NCBI GenBank assembly: GCA_024225445.1 | Contig: JAAEMP010000053.1 | Coordinates: forward strand, 1-36,686 | Reading direction: 5' to 3' | Source of the DNA: Hyphomicrobiales bacterium | GTDB taxonomy: Bacteria; Pseudomonadota; Alphaproteobacteria; Rhizobiales; Rhizobiaceae | Length of the DNA stretch: 36,686 nucleotides | Part shown: in pieces, positions 18,026-27,170 of the stretch | How the letters are laid out: each line of letters starts with the position of its first letter | How positions within the stretch are numbered: the stretch's first letter is position 1 | Position numbers and translations under genes: made by a program | Notes under the pieces: generated by a model | Database searches by the model: none | What the model saw: the letters and a program-made list of their open reading frames with translations, nothing else | What the model was told of the DNA's origin: nothing

Positions 18026-18068
18026 GGGTTTTCTGCCTTTACAATTCTGACATAATTACATTACCGGT

Positions 18069-19013
18069 TCATATTCTGTCACCACGCCTGAATGGTACCA
18101 GCAAAGCCTGCGGGTAACGCATGCGTTTGGAAATTATTATCATCGCGCCGATCGACAACAGATAGGGCAACATGAGAAAGAACTGGTAGGGAATATCACC
18201 ACCGGCCAGTTGCTGGGCGCGAACCTGAAAAGCATCCAGACCGGCAAATAGCAATGCGCCAAACAGGGCCCTTCCCGGTTTCCAGGAGGCAAATATCACC
18301 AGGGCAATGCAAATCCAGCCCCGTCCATTGATCATGCCAAAAAAGAACGCGTCAAAGGCGGAAATCGTCAGATATGCACCGCCAACGGACATGATGGCGC
18401 TGCCAACCACCACTGCTCCGGTTCTGATCATTAATACATTTATACCCTGGGCTTCCAGCGCCACTGGATTTTCACCTGCCATGCGCGTGGCCAGGCCAAT
18501 CGGCGTTCGATAAAGCATATAAATGGCAATCGGTATCAATGCCAGGGCAAGATAGGTCATCGGCGTGTGGGAGAAAAAAGCCTCACCCAGGAATGGCAAG
18601 TCTGACAGGATCGGAATATCAACCGGCTGAAACGGAGTGATTTTTGGCGGCGTTGTCGAATTGGGCAAGAACATACGGAAAAGAAAATAGCTGAGAGACG
18701 ATGCCAGAAGGGTGATTCCGATACCTGATACATGTTGCGACAATCCCAGGTGAACCGTGAATATCGCATGTAACAGGCCGAATATTGCTCCAACCATGGC
18801 GGCAAACAGTACCGCGCCCCAAAGGCTGCCATCCTGGTAAACCCACATCCATCCGGCCATCGCACCCATGGTCATGATGCCTTCAATGCCAAGATTCAAA
18901 ACCCCGGCGCGTTCGCAGACAAGTTCTCCGATTGTGCCAAATATCAAAGGAGCGGCAATTCGCAGGGTGGCAGCCCAGAATCCGGCAGAGACAAATAACT
19001 CAATCCAGTCCAT
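18069..19013 (-). CDS. ABC transporter permease (nucleoside/BMP-type), second permease
   Basis: A hydrophobic permease of 314 residues with about eight to nine membrane helices, of the branched-chain/simple-sugar permease superfamily. LRIAAPLIFGTIGELVCERAG near the N-terminus followed by LNLGIEGIM is the hallmark of YufQ/NupQ-like permeases paired with BMP lipoproteins. NPVALEAQGINVLMIR is the typical coupling loop. The ATG at 19013 overlaps the stop of the first permease (TAATG) and has GAGGTGG upstream; a GTG at 19022 is the alternative. It forms the membrane channel with the neighbouring permease. Confidence 0.9.
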   Translation of the reverse strand: MDWIELFVSAGFWAATLRIAAPLIFGTIGELVCERAGVLNLGIEGIMTMGAMAGWMWVYQDGSLWGAVLFAAMVGAIFGLLHAIFTVHLGLSQHVSGIGITLLASSLSYFLFRMFLPNSTTPPKITPFQPVDIPILSDLPFLGEAFFSHTPMTYLALALIPIAIYMLYRTPIGLATRMAGENPVALEAQGINVLMIRTGAVVVGSAIMSVGGAYLTISAFDAFFFGMINGRGWICIALVIFASWKPGRALFGALLFAGLDAFQVRAQQLAGGDIPYQFFLMLPYLLSIGAMIIISKRMRYPQALLVPFRRGDRI

Positions 19014-20062
19014 TATCGCCACCTCACCTTGAATTGTACAAACAGCAGCGACACCAGCACGCTCAACACACTCAGCGCCACCAGCACATCAGCGATATAG
19101 GTCGGGATATTGACCGCTCGACTCATTGAATCCGCACCCACATATATGCCTGCAAGAAATATCGCTGATATCACAACGCCCAACGGGTTCAGGTTGGCGA
19201 GCATTGCAACAGCAATGCCTGAATAACCAAAACCTGGCGAAAGATCGAGGGTCAGATAGCCCTTGGTTCCGGCTGTTTCGGCAATGCCGGCCATGCCTGC
19301 CAGTCCGCCCGACAACATGGCGACGATGAACACCGTCCTGTTAATGCTGATTCCGCTGAATCTCGCGCCATTTGGATTTGCGCCGACAGCTCGTATTTCA
19401 TAGCCCCAGATCGTGTACCGCAAAAATGCCCAGACAAATAATGAAGCCCCAAGGGCGACTATAAAACCAATATGCAGGCGGGTACGCTGCATCAGCTCAG
19501 GCAGCACCCCTTCGTCAATAATGGCGGCGGCTTGTGGCCAACCCAGCGACATCGGGTCTTTCAGAGGCCCCTCAAGCAGATAGTTGACAAATAACAGAAT
19601 AACAAAATTCAGCAGCAGTGTGGTCACCACTTCATCAACTTTCAAAGTGGTTTTTAGAAAAACCGGGCCAAGTAAAGCCAGGCCACCCGCTATTGCACCG
19701 GCAATAAACAAAAACGGAACCATCAACAATGGCGGCAGGGTTATTGCACCGGTGCCCAATATGGTTGCTGCAAGAGCGCCAAAATAGAGTTGGCCTTCAG
19801 CCCCGATATTCCAGAATTTCGCCCGAAATGCCACAGCTGCCGCAAGACCGGTGAAAATCAGTGGTGTTGCCCGGTTTAAAGTTTCGGAAAGGGCAAATCG
19901 CGATCCGAATGCTCCTTTAAACAGGTGTCCATAGGATTCCAGTATAGCTTCACCTGTCCAGGCAATCAGAAATGCACACAAAACAAATGCTACTAATATT
20001 GCGGTGATCGGGGCAAATACCACACGCCAGGGGGAGATATTTTCACGGGGTTCAATCTGCAT
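19013..20062 (-). CDS. ABC transporter permease (nucleoside/BMP-type), first permease
   Basis: A 349-residue integral membrane protein with a long first helix (VVFAPITAILVAFVLCAFLI, about 14-33) and several further helices. Family marks are ALSETLNRATPLIFTGLAAA, FRAKFWNIGAEGQLYFGA and the coupling loop YEIRAVGANPNGARFSGI. This is the NupP/YufP-like partner of the other permease. The ATG follows directly on the ATPase stop codon (TAGATG), so translation is probably coupled. Confidence 0.9.
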   Translation of the reverse strand: MQIEPRENISPWRVVFAPITAILVAFVLCAFLIAWTGEAILESYGHLFKGAFGSRFALSETLNRATPLIFTGLAAAVAFRAKFWNIGAEGQLYFGALAATILGTGAITLPPLLMVPFLFIAGAIAGGLALLGPVFLKTTLKVDEVVTTLLLNFVILLFVNYLLEGPLKDPMSLGWPQAAAIIDEGVLPELMQRTRLHIGFIVALGASLFVWAFLRYTIWGYEIRAVGANPNGARFSGISINRTVFIVAMLSGGLAGMAGIAETAGTKGYLTLDLSPGFGYSGIAVAMLANLNPLGVVISAIFLAGIYVGADSMSRAVNIPTYIADVLVALSVLSVLVSLLFVQFKVRWR

Positions 20063-21580
20063 CTATGCCACCGCTTTCATATCGCCGCCCATCATGGCAC
20101 CAATTTGTTGTATATTGGTCTTGCGTACCTCCAGTAGCTGGCTGATGCGCCCGTGATAAATAACGCAAACCCGGTCAGCGATCGAGAATATTTCATCCAG
20201 ATCTTCAGAGATCAGTAATATACCGGCACCTTTTGTTCGTGCCGCCAGCAATTGTTCATGAACAAAAGCAATTGCTCCTTCATCAAGTCCGCGTACTGGC
20301 TGGTTGGCCAGAACGAAATTCGGGTCAGCCGTCAAGGTGCGAGCCAGGATTAGTTTTTGCATATTGCCGCCCGACAATAGCCGGGCCGGGGTTTCCATGG
20401 AACTGCATCTGATATCGAACTGTTTGATCAGTTCTGCCGCTTTTTTCCGGTTTGCATCAAAATCAATGAATTTGCCAAATTTCCAGTAAGGGTCCTGGCG
20501 CAGGTTTTCTGAAACAAGATTTTCCCAAACACTCATTTCACCCACGGTTCCAGTATGGTGACGGTCTTCAGGGATACGGCCAAATCCCATCCGCAGGAAT
20601 TCACTGGCATTGGCCCGGCTGACAATTTCGCCTTTGTAGCGAAATTCTCCCTTGTCCCAGGATCGCAGACCACTCAGAAGCTCTGCCAGTTCGCGTTGGC
20701 CATTGCCAGCCACCCCGGCTATGGCAACAATCTCGTTTTGCCGGATTTCCAATGAAATATCATTCAGCAAATCAGCCGCCTTGCCAGCTCCGGTAACGGT
20801 AATGTTTTTCAGCTCGACAATACTTGCTCCAGGTTCAAGTTTTTCAGCTTTTGGCCTGGTGACTTTACGTCCGACCATCATTTCGGCCAAAATTGCCTTA
20901 TCCGCATCTTTTGTTGCGATCTCACCAACCATCGCCCCGTGACGCAAAACGCTAACCCGATCCGAAATCTCCAGAACTTCATGCAACTTGTGGGAGATGA
21001 ATATGATCGACATCCCGGAAGTCACCATCATTTTCAAATTTTCCAGCAATTGCCCGGTTTCCGCCGGTGTCAGTACTGCCGTCGGCTCATCAAGAATGAG
21101 TATTTTCGCACCACGATAAAGTACCTTGAGAATTTCAACCCTCTGGCGTTCCCCCACGGATAATTCAGATATGCCGGCGTCCGGATTGACCTGAAGACTG
21201 TATTCCTTCGACAGGTTTTCCAGTTTTCGGCGCGAACGGCCGACGGTGGATTTCAACGACCACAGACTTTCGGTTCCCAACATGATATTTTCAAGAACAC
21301 TCATGTTTTCAGCCAGGGTAAAGTGCTGATGCACCATGCCCAACCCGGCTTTGATGGCCGCATCGGTTGAACCAGGTACCAGCCTCTCCCCATCAATTTC
21401 AATATTGCCCTCATCGGCCACATAATGACCGAACAGAATATTCATCAGTGTAGTCTTGCCGGCACCGTTTTCCCCGAGCAATGCCACGACTTCACCCTCA
21501 TCGACCCGCAATGAGATGTCATCATTGGCGGTTAACGAACCAAAGCGCTTGGTGATATTACTGATTTTGAGGTTTGCCAA
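20063..21580 (-). CDS. ABC transporter ATP-binding protein, two nucleotide-binding domains
   Basis: A 505-residue tandem ABC ATPase of the sugar/nucleoside type. Domain 1 has Walker A GENGAGKTT (36-44), signature LSVGERQRVEILK and Walker B ILILDEPTAVL. Domain 2 has a degenerate Walker A (AGVAGNGQREL), signature LLSGGNMQKLILA and a Walker-B-like VLANQPVRGLD, the asymmetry usual for this subfamily. The only start that includes the N-terminal strand is TTG at 21580; no strong ribosome-binding site precedes it, which may keep its synthesis below that of the binding protein. It energises the two permeases encoded downstream. Confidence 0.92.
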   Translation of the reverse strand: MANLKISNITKRFGSLTANDDISLRVDEGEVVALLGENGAGKTTLMNILFGHYVADEGNIEIDGERLVPGSTDAAIKAGLGMVHQHFTLAENMSVLENIMLGTESLWSLKSTVGRSRRKLENLSKEYSLQVNPDAGISELSVGERQRVEILKVLYRGAKILILDEPTAVLTPAETGQLLENLKMMVTSGMSIIFISHKLHEVLEISDRVSVLRHGAMVGEIATKDADKAILAEMMVGRKVTRPKAEKLEPGASIVELKNITVTGAGKAADLLNDISLEIRQNEIVAIAGVAGNGQRELAELLSGLRSWDKGEFRYKGEIVSRANASEFLRMGFGRIPEDRHHTGTVGEMSVWENLVSENLRQDPYWKFGKFIDFDANRKKAAELIKQFDIRCSSMETPARLLSGGNMQKLILARTLTADPNFVLANQPVRGLDEGAIAFVHEQLLAARTKGAGILLISEDLDEIFSIADRVCVIYHGRISQLLEVRKTNIQQIGAMMGGDMKAVA

Positions 21581-21603
21581 AAAAACAATACCCGAAGAAA
21601 AAC

Positions 21604-21630
21604 GGCGGCTGGATCAAATATCCTGCCGCC
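21604..21630 (-). terminator. Intra-operon hairpin between binding-protein and ATPase genes
   Basis: GGCGGC (21604-21609) and GCCGCC (21625-21630) form a GC stem, extended inside by GGAT/ATCC. On the minus strand it is followed by GTTTTTC, and on the plus strand by TTTTTC, so it can act in either direction. Placed 9 bases after the binding-protein stop codon and before the ATPase start, it likely acts as a partial terminator or 3' stabiliser that gives excess binding protein. Confidence 0.75.
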
Positions 21631-21638
21631 TTTTTCAG

Positions 21639-22649
21639 TTAAAATGTGGATTTGGGTTCGTTGTCATTGATTTCGACACTCATTTTGCCTGCCATGATGT
21701 CAGCCTGGACTTTCTCCACTTTGGCTTTGATATCGGCTGATATCTTGCCTTCAAACTCATAGTAGGGCGCGAGTGTGGCGCCACCCTTTGCCATCATCGT
21801 CCATTCTTTATAATCGGTTGCCTGAAATTTTCCCGCAGCAACTTCGGAAATGGCATTGTTGATGGCTGATTCCATGTGCCAGAGAGCAGAAGTAACGACA
21901 ACATTCTCGCCATTTTCTTCCTTATTCATGTCATTCACATTGCCAAATGCCAAAATACCTTTTTCCCGTGCGGCATCCACTACGCCTGCGCGTTCTGCAT
22001 AAAGTATATCAACGCCGGTTTCCACCTGGGCAAATGCAGCCTCTTTTGCTTTTGGTGGATCATACCAGGAGCCAATGAAATTCACTTTGAATTGTACATC
22101 GGGATTGGTCGAGCGCGCACCATTCATGAAGGCATGAAAAAGCCGGTTGACTTCGCCAATCGGGTAACCGCCAACCATACCGATTTTGTTTGATTTGGTC
22201 ATCGAGCCGGCAATCATTCCCATCAGGAAGCAGGGCTCATGAATATAATTGTCAAACACTGCAAAATTACTGCCATGAGGTTTGAAGGGGTCGCCCATCA
22301 GAAACGCTACTTTGGGGTAATCGTCAGCCACCTTGCGCGCTTCCTTGGAAATTCCAAAGGCTTCTCCAACAATCAATTGAACTCCTGATTCTGCGTATTC
22401 GCGCAACACCCTGACATAATCGGTATTGGCAACTTTTTCAGAGAATTTGTAGTCGATAGTTCCGGCTTTTGCAGCGGCATCGAGAGCGAGATGCAGACGT
22501 GCATCCCATTTTTGCTGAATTGGCTGGGTATATATACCTGCGACCTTAACCGGTGCGGCAAATGCAGTCGCCGGCAATAGCGCAGATGCGGCCAAGGCCG
22601 ACCCTATCTGAACAAAGTGACGGCGGCTAATTTCATGGCTATTTTTCAT
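21639..22649 (-). CDS. BMP-family ABC transporter substrate-binding protein
   Basis: A 336-residue periplasmic binding protein. The N-terminus has a twin-arginine motif (SRRHFVQIG, 8-16) and a hydrophobic stretch ending in AFAAP, suggesting Tat export and signal-peptidase I cleavage rather than a lipobox. Typical BMP/PnrA features follow: VAGIYTQPIQQKWDARLH, GVQLIVGEAF, IGMVGGYPIGEVNRLFHAF, GVDILYAERAGVVDAA and the C-terminal lobe. GGAGG lies seven bases before the ATG. BMP proteins of this type bind purine or pyrimidine nucleosides or related compounds, and the deaminase in the operon agrees with a nucleobase-like ligand. It is the first gene of the operon. Confidence 0.9.
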   Translation of the reverse strand: MKNSHEISRRHFVQIGSALAASALLPATAFAAPVKVAGIYTQPIQQKWDARLHLALDAAAKAGTIDYKFSEKVANTDYVRVLREYAESGVQLIVGEAFGISKEARKVADDYPKVAFLMGDPFKPHGSNFAVFDNYIHEPCFLMGMIAGSMTKSNKIGMVGGYPIGEVNRLFHAFMNGARSTNPDVQFKVNFIGSWYDPPKAKEAAFAQVETGVDILYAERAGVVDAAREKGILAFGNVNDMNKEENGENVVVTSALWHMESAINNAISEVAAGKFQATDYKEWTMMAKGGATLAPYYEFEGKISADIKAKVEKVQADIMAGKMSVEINDNEPKSTF

Positions 22650-22705
22650 TCGAAATCCTCCCGATCAGACTGAGCCTGAATTTGTTATGATATAAATCGC
22701 GCACA

Positions 22706-22728
22706 TGTTTGCACTCCCGATGCAAACA
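22706..22728. promoter_or_regulatory. Perfect 8-bp inverted repeat upstream of the BMP transporter operon
   Basis: TGTTTGCA (22706-22713), seven bases, then TGCAAACA (22721-22728). It sits 57-79 bp upstream of the binding-protein start codon, where an operator would be expected. A LacI- or GntR-type dimer is a reasonable binder, but no regulator gene is adjacent and I cannot place the promoter firmly. Confidence 0.5.
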
Positions 22729-22779
22729 ATCAATGCAATTCGGGTATAGAAAAATTTTATCAAATGATCAAATTTTTAA

Positions 22780-24882
22780 TCAATATGATTCGATATTGAC
22801 ATTCAGCAGGTCAATTGCAGCACCCGGTGCAGTTGTTGCTGCACCAATCAGCTGCAGTATCAGAACCGGCGATGCCGGAGCGATACTTGCACTAATCGTG
22901 CCCTTTACATCGAGAAATTTTTTCACTGTTGCGGTCAGATGATCAACAAAAGCCGGCTTTTCAAGCTGTTGCAGCATGATTGGCAACATACCTATCACCT
23001 GCGCCTTCATGGTTTCTGCATTAACACCCTGTGTTGCACCGGCCAAAGCAAGGCCCCTGTTAACTATTGAATCATCAACAAAAGTCACTTTCGCTCTGTT
23101 GATGGTTGCAAATGCCACTGCACTTTGAGCGGTCATCGGATTTTCAAATATACTGCGCGGGATACCACCAATGGCCATATCGATATTCAAGCTTCCGCCA
23201 TCATTTAGTTGTGTATCCGATTGTACCGACAATACGCTGGTCGCTTCTTCCCATTCAGCTTCGATATCATAGGAAAACTCCACATCCTCATATCCCATGG
23301 CTTTCAAACCCTGTCTGGCTTTCTTATCCATCATATCAACCGGAAATCTCATATTCTTGACCAAAATATCAAGCCTGGTCGGGATCGGGCCAATGAAATC
23401 CGCCATTTTCAGACTGTTTTCATCAACCGATATTTCACCTTTGTCAGCCTCGTGAAACACCAGTCCCTTGACTACCATACTCGCCAGGGTGGGGATTGCT
23501 TTCATCATTTCCCCGATATTGTTCGCTTTCACGGCCTTTTCCAGATTTGTCAAGGATTGAAATGACGGAAATTTCAGGTCAGAAAGTGAAAACAGACCCA
23601 GATCAAAGTAGCGACCCTTGTTATCCTGAAAACTGGTACCTTCCAATGAAAATTTACCAAGCCCGTTGGCAGACAGATCAGCGATGCGAATGATTCCCAT
23701 TTTACCTTCACCGGCATCCGATGAAGTGAATTTCATGCCTGTCATCGAAAATTCGCCCAGTCGAAACATGCCGTAAATACTGGCGATCATTTTAACAAAT
23801 TGCTCATCCTCGGGTATATTCTCACCATTTTTTGCCGCCAGGGCAAAACGGTCCATCTCACTCAGGATGTCAAAATCAAGGGACCTGACACCGACATCAT
23901 TGACGGTGATCCTGTCCAGTGAAAATTTGCCTGCCTTTGAAAACACGCTGATGTCATTCATTGACATATTACTACTGAGAGTCTCAAATGGATTATCGGA
24001 ATTGGATGCAACCAGATCCGGTTTGAACTTGTTCAGAAATGTACGATAATTGTAGTCACTCATCGTCATTTCTCCAATGTTAAACCTTGAATATGGAAAG
24101 TTCGCCGATGTACTTTGAAACTCATCGCCCATTTCCATTTTCATTCCGGCCATATGCATGCTGGAAAAATTACCTCTGATTGTTTTTCCGATTTCCATTC
24201 GGCCAAATTCACTACGGGTGGTGATTTCCGGTTTACCCAATTTCTGAACCATGGTCATGCTATCGATACTGGCATTGTCAAAACTGATATCCAGAAGTGC
24301 CTCAACCAGCGGAAAATAACTCGATACCAGCTTGTTTTTGTCTTCCACAATTTCCGGCAGACTTGCCCATCTGACATTTTTAATTTCAAGATTGTCATAG
24401 GTTCCCGTCGCTGTAGAATCAGATTCCTGGGTGTTGGAAATGCCAAATTCCACTTTCGTGATATCAGCGTTGATTGAGTGGACTGAATAATAGTCACCAT
24501 CATAAGTCAAATTATCAAAACTGACAGTCGGGAATGTGAAAGTGTAATGGAATTTTGGCAAAGATTTCTTTCCATCAATATCCGCCTCGGTTTTCTCAAT
24601 GGGTTTTGTAACTGAATTGTCATCGCCAACATCTTTTTCGTTCTTGCCAGGCTGATTATCTGACGTGAATTTTATCGCCAAGTTACGGATGCTTGTTAGA
24701 TTGCTGGCGCTGTCATGAGAAATATTGTCGTAACTTATCTCGACAAAGGCAAAACCATCGGTAGCTTCAACCCAACTTTCGATGATAGATTCCGCATCTG
24801 ACTGGGCGTTTGCCGGCTGCCAGAAGGTTGCAGCCAATATCACAGAGACAATTATTTGACTCATTATCTTTTTCAAAAACAT
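22780..24882 (-). CDS. Large exported repeat protein of unknown function
   Basis: A 700-residue protein with a Sec signal peptide (lysines then IIVSVILAATF, likely cleavage after ANA at 26). No known domain is recognised. The mature part is built of short strand-like units recurring about every 25-45 residues with the pattern G-x-F-S-[LM]-x-x-[LIM], for example AGKFSLDRITV, LGEFSMTGMKF, LGKFSLEGTSF and LGLFSLSDLKF. This suggests an extended beta structure, possibly AsmA-like or beta-helical, in the periplasm or outer membrane. GGAG lies five bases before the ATG. It is upstream of the BMP operon on the same strand, but separated by 130 bp with its own regulatory site. Confidence 0.8.
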   Translation of the reverse strand: MFLKKIMSQIIVSVILAATFWQPANAQSDAESIIESWVEATDGFAFVEISYDNISHDSASNLTSIRNLAIKFTSDNQPGKNEKDVGDDNSVTKPIEKTEADIDGKKSLPKFHYTFTFPTVSFDNLTYDGDYYSVHSINADITKVEFGISNTQESDSTATGTYDNLEIKNVRWASLPEIVEDKNKLVSSYFPLVEALLDISFDNASIDSMTMVQKLGKPEITTRSEFGRMEIGKTIRGNFSSMHMAGMKMEMGDEFQSTSANFPYSRFNIGEMTMSDYNYRTFLNKFKPDLVASNSDNPFETLSSNMSMNDISVFSKAGKFSLDRITVNDVGVRSLDFDILSEMDRFALAAKNGENIPEDEQFVKMIASIYGMFRLGEFSMTGMKFTSSDAGEGKMGIIRIADLSANGLGKFSLEGTSFQDNKGRYFDLGLFSLSDLKFPSFQSLTNLEKAVKANNIGEMMKAIPTLASMVVKGLVFHEADKGEISVDENSLKMADFIGPIPTRLDILVKNMRFPVDMMDKKARQGLKAMGYEDVEFSYDIEAEWEEATSVLSVQSDTQLNDGGSLNIDMAIGGIPRSIFENPMTAQSAVAFATINRAKVTFVDDSIVNRGLALAGATQGVNAETMKAQVIGMLPIMLQQLEKPAFVDHLTATVKKFLDVKGTISASIAPASPVLILQLIGAATTAPGAAIDLLNVNIESY

Positions 24883-25058
24883 TTTAGCTCCAACTCAGCG
24901 TTCCAAATCCTGGATCCGGGGTTTGATTTTCAATTCCCAACCTCTGGCCATTATCAGCGGCCAGCCTGTAGTTTACAGGAAATCACTTTCACCGCAAACA
25001 TTAGCCTGCCAGTTTGGTGTGGCCTGAAAATGGCAAAGAGTTCACGCTGAGAAAGTCT

Positions 25059-26570
25059 CTAGTCACCTCGTGGAAATCGACGGGATTCTTCCAGGGAATC
25101 CAGATCAAGGTGGTTACGCATATAACGTTGGGAAGCCCTGCGCAGAGGTTCAAAATCCCACGGGTAATATTCACCATTGCGAAGTGCCTCATACACCACC
25201 TGGCGCCGCGCCTGGCTTTCACGAACAGCGGCATCATATTGGTTCAGGTTCCAACGGTTGCGAACCTGTTGCGTGAATTCATCAACTTTGTTTCGATGGG
25301 CCAGATTGCCAGCGTGATTGGTCAGTTCGTGAGGATCTTCGGCAAGATTGAATAATTGAGGCGGATCCAGTTCACAGTAGTTGAATTTCCAGTTGCCATC
25401 GCGGATGGAAACCAGCGGTGCGTGGGAGCCCTCAGCGGCATATTCCATCAAAACCGGCGATATTCGCCTGGTGCCACTGGCAAGCGGTAGCAACGATTCT
25501 CCATCTGCCCAAGGTTCTATTTCGCTCAGGCTGATACCGGCCAAATCTGCCAGCGTCGGGGTGACATCAAGCAGTGAAACCGGTGTCGTGATCGATTGGG
25601 GTGCCATTCCTGGAATGCGCATTATCAACGGGACACGGGATGAACCCTCAAAAAAGCTCATCTTGAACCAAAGCCCGCGCTCGCCAAGCATATCGCCATG
25701 GTCGGAGCAAAACAAGACAATGGTATTCTCGTCCATGCGGCAATGCTTGAGAACATCCAGTATCTGACCGATATTGTCATCGATATAGGAGATATTGGCA
25801 AAATAGGCCCGGCGCGAGCGGATGATGTCCTGTTCGCTGATCGTGTAGTTGCGCCAGTCGTTTGCATCAAAGATGCGCCTGGAGTGGGGATCATGTCTTT
25901 CATAATCCATGGCTGCGACTGCAGGTAAATTTGCGACAGACTTATATAGATCCCAGTATTTTCGACGTGCAACGTAAGGGTCGTGAGGATGGGTAAAGCT
26001 GACGGTCAGACAAAGTGGCTTGTCGTCAGTTCTGCAGGCATGATCATAAAGTGCCCGTTTGGCGTGATGAGTAACTTCGTCGTCATATTCCAGCTGATTG
26101 GATGTTTCCGCTACGCCCGAATTGGTGATTGAGCCCATGTTATGATACCACCAGTCAATACGTTCACCAGGCTTGCGGTAGTCCGGTGTCCAGCCAAAAT
26201 CCGCCGGATATATGTCTGTGGTCAACCGCTGTTCAAAGCCATGCAATTGGTCCGGCCCGACAAAATGCATTTTGCCTGACAGAATGGTGCGATAGCCAAT
26301 GCGGCGCAGATGATGGGCATAGGTCGGGATATCAGAAGCGCATTCCGCTGCATTGTCATAGACACCTGTTCTCGATGGAAGCTGACCTGACATGAAGGAG
26401 GCGCGCGATGGAGCACATAGCGGGCTCGCACAATAGGCGTTTTGAAACCGTAAAGATTGCGCTGCAAGTGCTTTGAGATTTGGTGTGTGGAGAAATTCTG
26501 CCGGTCCGTCAGGAAAAAGGGTCCCGCTCAGCTGATCAACCATGAAAATGATAATATTTTGACGCTTCAT
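25059..26570 (-). CDS. betC: Choline-sulfatase-type sulfatase
   Basis: A 503-residue type I sulfatase. The formylglycine motif is C52-A-P-S-R56 in SPLCAPSRASFMSG, and metal ligands include Asp12 (FMVDQL) and CSDHGDMLGERG. The stretch LSGKMHFVGPDQLHGFEQRL together with the DIYPADFGWTPDYRKPGERI block matches BetC choline sulfatases closely, more so than arylsulfatases. It would cleave choline-O-sulfate to choline and sulfate in the cytoplasm (no signal peptide). A partner formylglycine-generating enzyme is not in the window, and neither are betA, betB or betI, so here it stands alone. Other small sulfate esters are possible substrates. Confidence 0.88.
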   Translation of the reverse strand: MKRQNIIIFMVDQLSGTLFPDGPAEFLHTPNLKALAAQSLRFQNAYCASPLCAPSRASFMSGQLPSRTGVYDNAAECASDIPTYAHHLRRIGYRTILSGKMHFVGPDQLHGFEQRLTTDIYPADFGWTPDYRKPGERIDWWYHNMGSITNSGVAETSNQLEYDDEVTHHAKRALYDHACRTDDKPLCLTVSFTHPHDPYVARRKYWDLYKSVANLPAVAAMDYERHDPHSRRIFDANDWRNYTISEQDIIRSRRAYFANISYIDDNIGQILDVLKHCRMDENTIVLFCSDHGDMLGERGLWFKMSFFEGSSRVPLIMRIPGMAPQSITTPVSLLDVTPTLADLAGISLSEIEPWADGESLLPLASGTRRISPVLMEYAAEGSHAPLVSIRDGNWKFNYCELDPPQLFNLAEDPHELTNHAGNLAHRNKVDEFTQQVRNRWNLNQYDAAVRESQARRQVVYEALRNGEYYPWDFEPLRRASQRYMRNHLDLDSLEESRRFPRGD

Positions 26571-27170
26571 ATCCTGGCTCCCGTGCCCGTATCAGGCGGC
26601 TACCCAAATCATGTCCCCGGTTTGACCGGTAGATAGGTATCGGCCTGTAATCAATAGGGTAAAAGCATCATTGTTTTGACATGGAAAATCAATATGAAAT
26701 TGGCCACGCCCGATATTTTCCTGTGATGAAAAATAGCCTGATACTGTCACGGCGCAAGGGTAGATATTCTTTCCAGTGCGATGGCCGGATAGCCTGCTGT
26801 TGGTGTTCACAGCCAGCTATACGAAGTCTGGTTCTGGTAGCCAGGCATTTAAACAATTATAGGCAGAAGCTTCGTATCTCGTTGATGATGGAGGAAAAAT
26901 ATTATTCCTGAACAATATTGAAGATCGTAAAATTGAACCCTTCTGAATGTGCCGGCTGTGGTGAATTCCAGTATCGAAGCATACATTTTTTGACTCGGGC
27001 ATATTTTACCCAATCATTTTCCGGTTTTGGGTTATCAAAAATTATCTTTTGAGCTAGAACCCTATGCAGAAACATTATCATTTGTGTATTCTTGAACAGA
27101 CTCCAGGATAATGAAGATTGATAATTCCGATAGCCACAGGTTTTTAAACTAGTTTTTCCAAGAGGTTTTC
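26571..27170. other. 600-bp divergent intergenic region
   Basis: This separates the minus-strand sulfatase from the plus-strand amidotransferase. Open frames here have no recognisable content or ribosome-binding sites. A possible weak plus-strand promoter lies at 27082-27112 (TTGTGT, 19-bp spacer, GATAAT). A small dyad, ACCCAA with TTGGGT, occurs near 27009-27032. I see no RNA gene or mobile element. Confidence 0.5.
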
